Positions 63,153 to 64,000 of a stretch of DNA of 64,000 nucleotides are shown here, in pieces (position 1 is the first letter of the stretch; each line of letters opens with the position of its first letter). The stretch covers positions 7,239,122 through 7,303,121 of the forward strand of contig NZ_GG657757.1 in NCBI RefSeq assembly GCF_000158955.1. The letters run 5' to 3'. Under the pieces are notes generated by a model. It ran no database searches, was not told the origin of the DNA, and saw only the letters and a program-made list of their open reading frames with translations. The translations under genes and the position numbers were made by a program. The stretch comes from Streptomyces viridochromogenes DSM 40736. Its GTDB lineage: Bacteria > Actinomycetota > Actinomycetes > Streptomycetales > Streptomycetaceae.

Positions 63153-64000
63153 GTGGGCGGGATCACTCTGGCGCAGGACGAACCGGCGGCGGCGCCTCCC
63201 GACACCCCCGCCCCGTCCCCCGCCCCCGGCCCCGGACTCAGCCCCCGCCGGGTGCGCCTGGTCTTCCTCGCGCTCATGCTGGCCCTGCTCCTGGCCGCCC
63301 TGGAGCAGATGATCGTCGCCACCGCGCTGCCGAAGATCGTCGGTGAGCTGCACGGCCTGGACCGGATGTCCTGGGCGATCACCGCCTATCTGCTGACCGC
63401 CACGGTCGGTCTGCCGGTCTACGGCAAGCTCGGTGATCTGCTCGGCCGCAAGGGCGTCTTCCAGTTCGCGATCGTCGTGTTCGTCGCCGGCTCCGCGCTC
63501 GCGGGCCGCGCGCAGACCATGGACCAGCTGATCGCCTTCCGCGCCCTCCAGGGCGCCGGCGCGGGCGGCCTCATGATCGGCGTGCAGGCGATCATCGCGG
63601 ACATCGTGCCGCCCCGGCAGCGCGGCCGCTACATGGGCCTGATCGGCGCCTCCTTCGGCCTCGCCTCGGTGGCCGGCCCCCTGCTCGGCGGCTACTTCAC
63701 CGACCACCACTCCTGGCGCTGGTGCTTCTACGTCAACGTGCCCTTCGGGCTGGTCACGCTGGCCGTCGTCGCCGCCGCGCTGAAGCTCCCGAAACCGGCC
63801 GTCAGAGCCCGGCTGGACGTCCTCGGCGCGCTGCTGCTGGCCGCCGCCTCCACCTGCCTGGTCCTGCTGACCAGCTGGGGCGGCACCGAGTACGCCTGGG
63901 ACTCGCGCATGATCCTCGGCCTCGGGGCCGGGGCGGCGGTGGCCGGCGTCCTCTTCCTCGTCGCCGAACGCTTCGCCGCCGAACCCCTCATCCCGCTGCG
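63153..64000 (+). CDS. MFS drug exporter, DHA2/EmrB-type, C-terminus cut by window edge
   Basis: The first 282 codons of a 14-helix major-facilitator antiporter. After a Pro/Ala-rich cytoplasmic tail (about 1-33), helix 1 ends ALLLAALEQMIVATALP (the EmrB/QacA signature), motif A is GKLGDLLGRKG (about 91-101), and motif C-like SFGLASVAGPLLGG appears near 169-182. The GTG is chosen because GAGGGGAG lies 6 bases upstream. The predicted function is proton-driven export of lipophilic or antibiotic compounds. The remaining helices lie beyond the window. Confidence 0.88.
   Translation, partial: MGGITLAQDEPAAAPPDTPAPSPAPGPGLSPRRVRLVFLALMLALLLAALEQMIVATALPKIVGELHGLDRMSWAITAYLLTATVGLPVYGKLGDLLGRKGVFQFAIVVFVAGSALAGRAQTMDQLIAFRALQGAGAGGLMIGVQAIIADIVPPRQRGRYMGLIGASFGLASVAGPLLGGYFTDHHSWRWCFYVNVPFGLVTLAVVAAALKLPKPAVRARLDVLGALLLAAASTCLVLLTSWGGTEYAWDSRMILGLGAGAAVAGVLFLVAERFAAEPLIPL

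Overview
The window is a stretch of Streptomyces (or a very close actinomycete) chromosome. The evidence is a uniformly very high G+C content, near-exclusive G/C third codon positions, GTG starts, apparently leaderless genes, and families typical of the genus: a PP2C/SpoIIE phosphatase with PAS and GAF domains, a LAL-type LuxR regulator, DUF2252, a DUF7144-like protein, a SapA-like secreted protein, crotonyl-CoA carboxylase/reductase, and the dispersed GGGGCGCGGGG intergenic repeat. I see no rRNA, tRNA, CRISPR array, transposase or phage gene. It reads as ordinary vertically inherited chromosome carrying catabolic and stress blocks.

Layout. 1-5.4 kb: a ClpC-type AAA+ ATPase cut by the left edge, a divergent map (methionine aminopeptidase)/XRE-regulator pair, and a long low-complexity protein with 28-residue repeats. 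5.5-14.5 kb: a reductive pyrimidine/hydantoin catabolic block with two paralogous N-carbamoyl-beta-alanine amidohydrolase-like nitrilases, an AGXT2-like class III aminotransferase, a PucR regulator, dihydropyrimidinase, a luciferase-like (LLM) oxidoreductase and an NCS1 permease. No dihydropyrimidine dehydrogenase is present, so the LLM enzyme is a candidate for the redox step. 14.5-21.1 kb, minus strand: a secreted protein, LysR regulator, FUSC-type exporter, AEC carrier and malic enzyme. 21.3-30.3 kb: a frameshifted gamma-glutamyltransferase, an inositol-monophosphatase-family enzyme, an FAD oxidoreductase, a macrodomain protein, a class II glutamine amidotransferase, a frameshifted LAL regulator and a 65-residue protein. 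30.4-35.7 kb: a membrane/stress island (DUF2252, potassium channel, SHOCT protein, DUF7144-like protein, SpoIIE-type phosphatase). 36-40 kb: a giant Tat-exported GH2 beta-galactosidase with an inserted LamG domain. 40-47 kb: an ArsR/SmtB sensor, alkylation repair (Ada-AlkA, frameshifted, and Ogt), a sirtuin, a NUDIX hydrolase, a SapA-like protein, an ADP-ribosylglycohydrolase and glycerate kinase. 47-58 kb, minus strand: pssA-psd, then the ethylmalonyl-CoA pathway (acyl-CoA dehydrogenase, MaoC, Mcl, Ecm, Ccr), a TetR regulator and a duplicated-domain 3-hydroxyacyl-CoA dehydrogenase. 58-64 kb: a HEAT-repeat protein, GNAT, secreted tripeptidyl-aminopeptidase-type hydrolase, an Rv2578c-family radical SAM protein with a LexA-like box, an SRPBCC protein and an MFS exporter cut by the right edge.

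The most noteworthy signals are regulatory. Three copies of an inverted repeat TCACC(C/T)-N5-GGGTGA lie in the stress island, two of them exactly the same distance before a start codon. Two consecutive genes are preceded by RecA-NDp-like promoters. A LexA-type box precedes the radical SAM gene. A palindrome fills the 17-bp spacer of a probable ccr promoter. A palindrome lies between the facing -10 boxes of map and its XRE neighbour. Four genes between 22 and 42 kb are broken by five single-base indels, which may be true decay or assembly error. All functional calls rest on family motifs read by eye; nothing was searched or aligned by computer.
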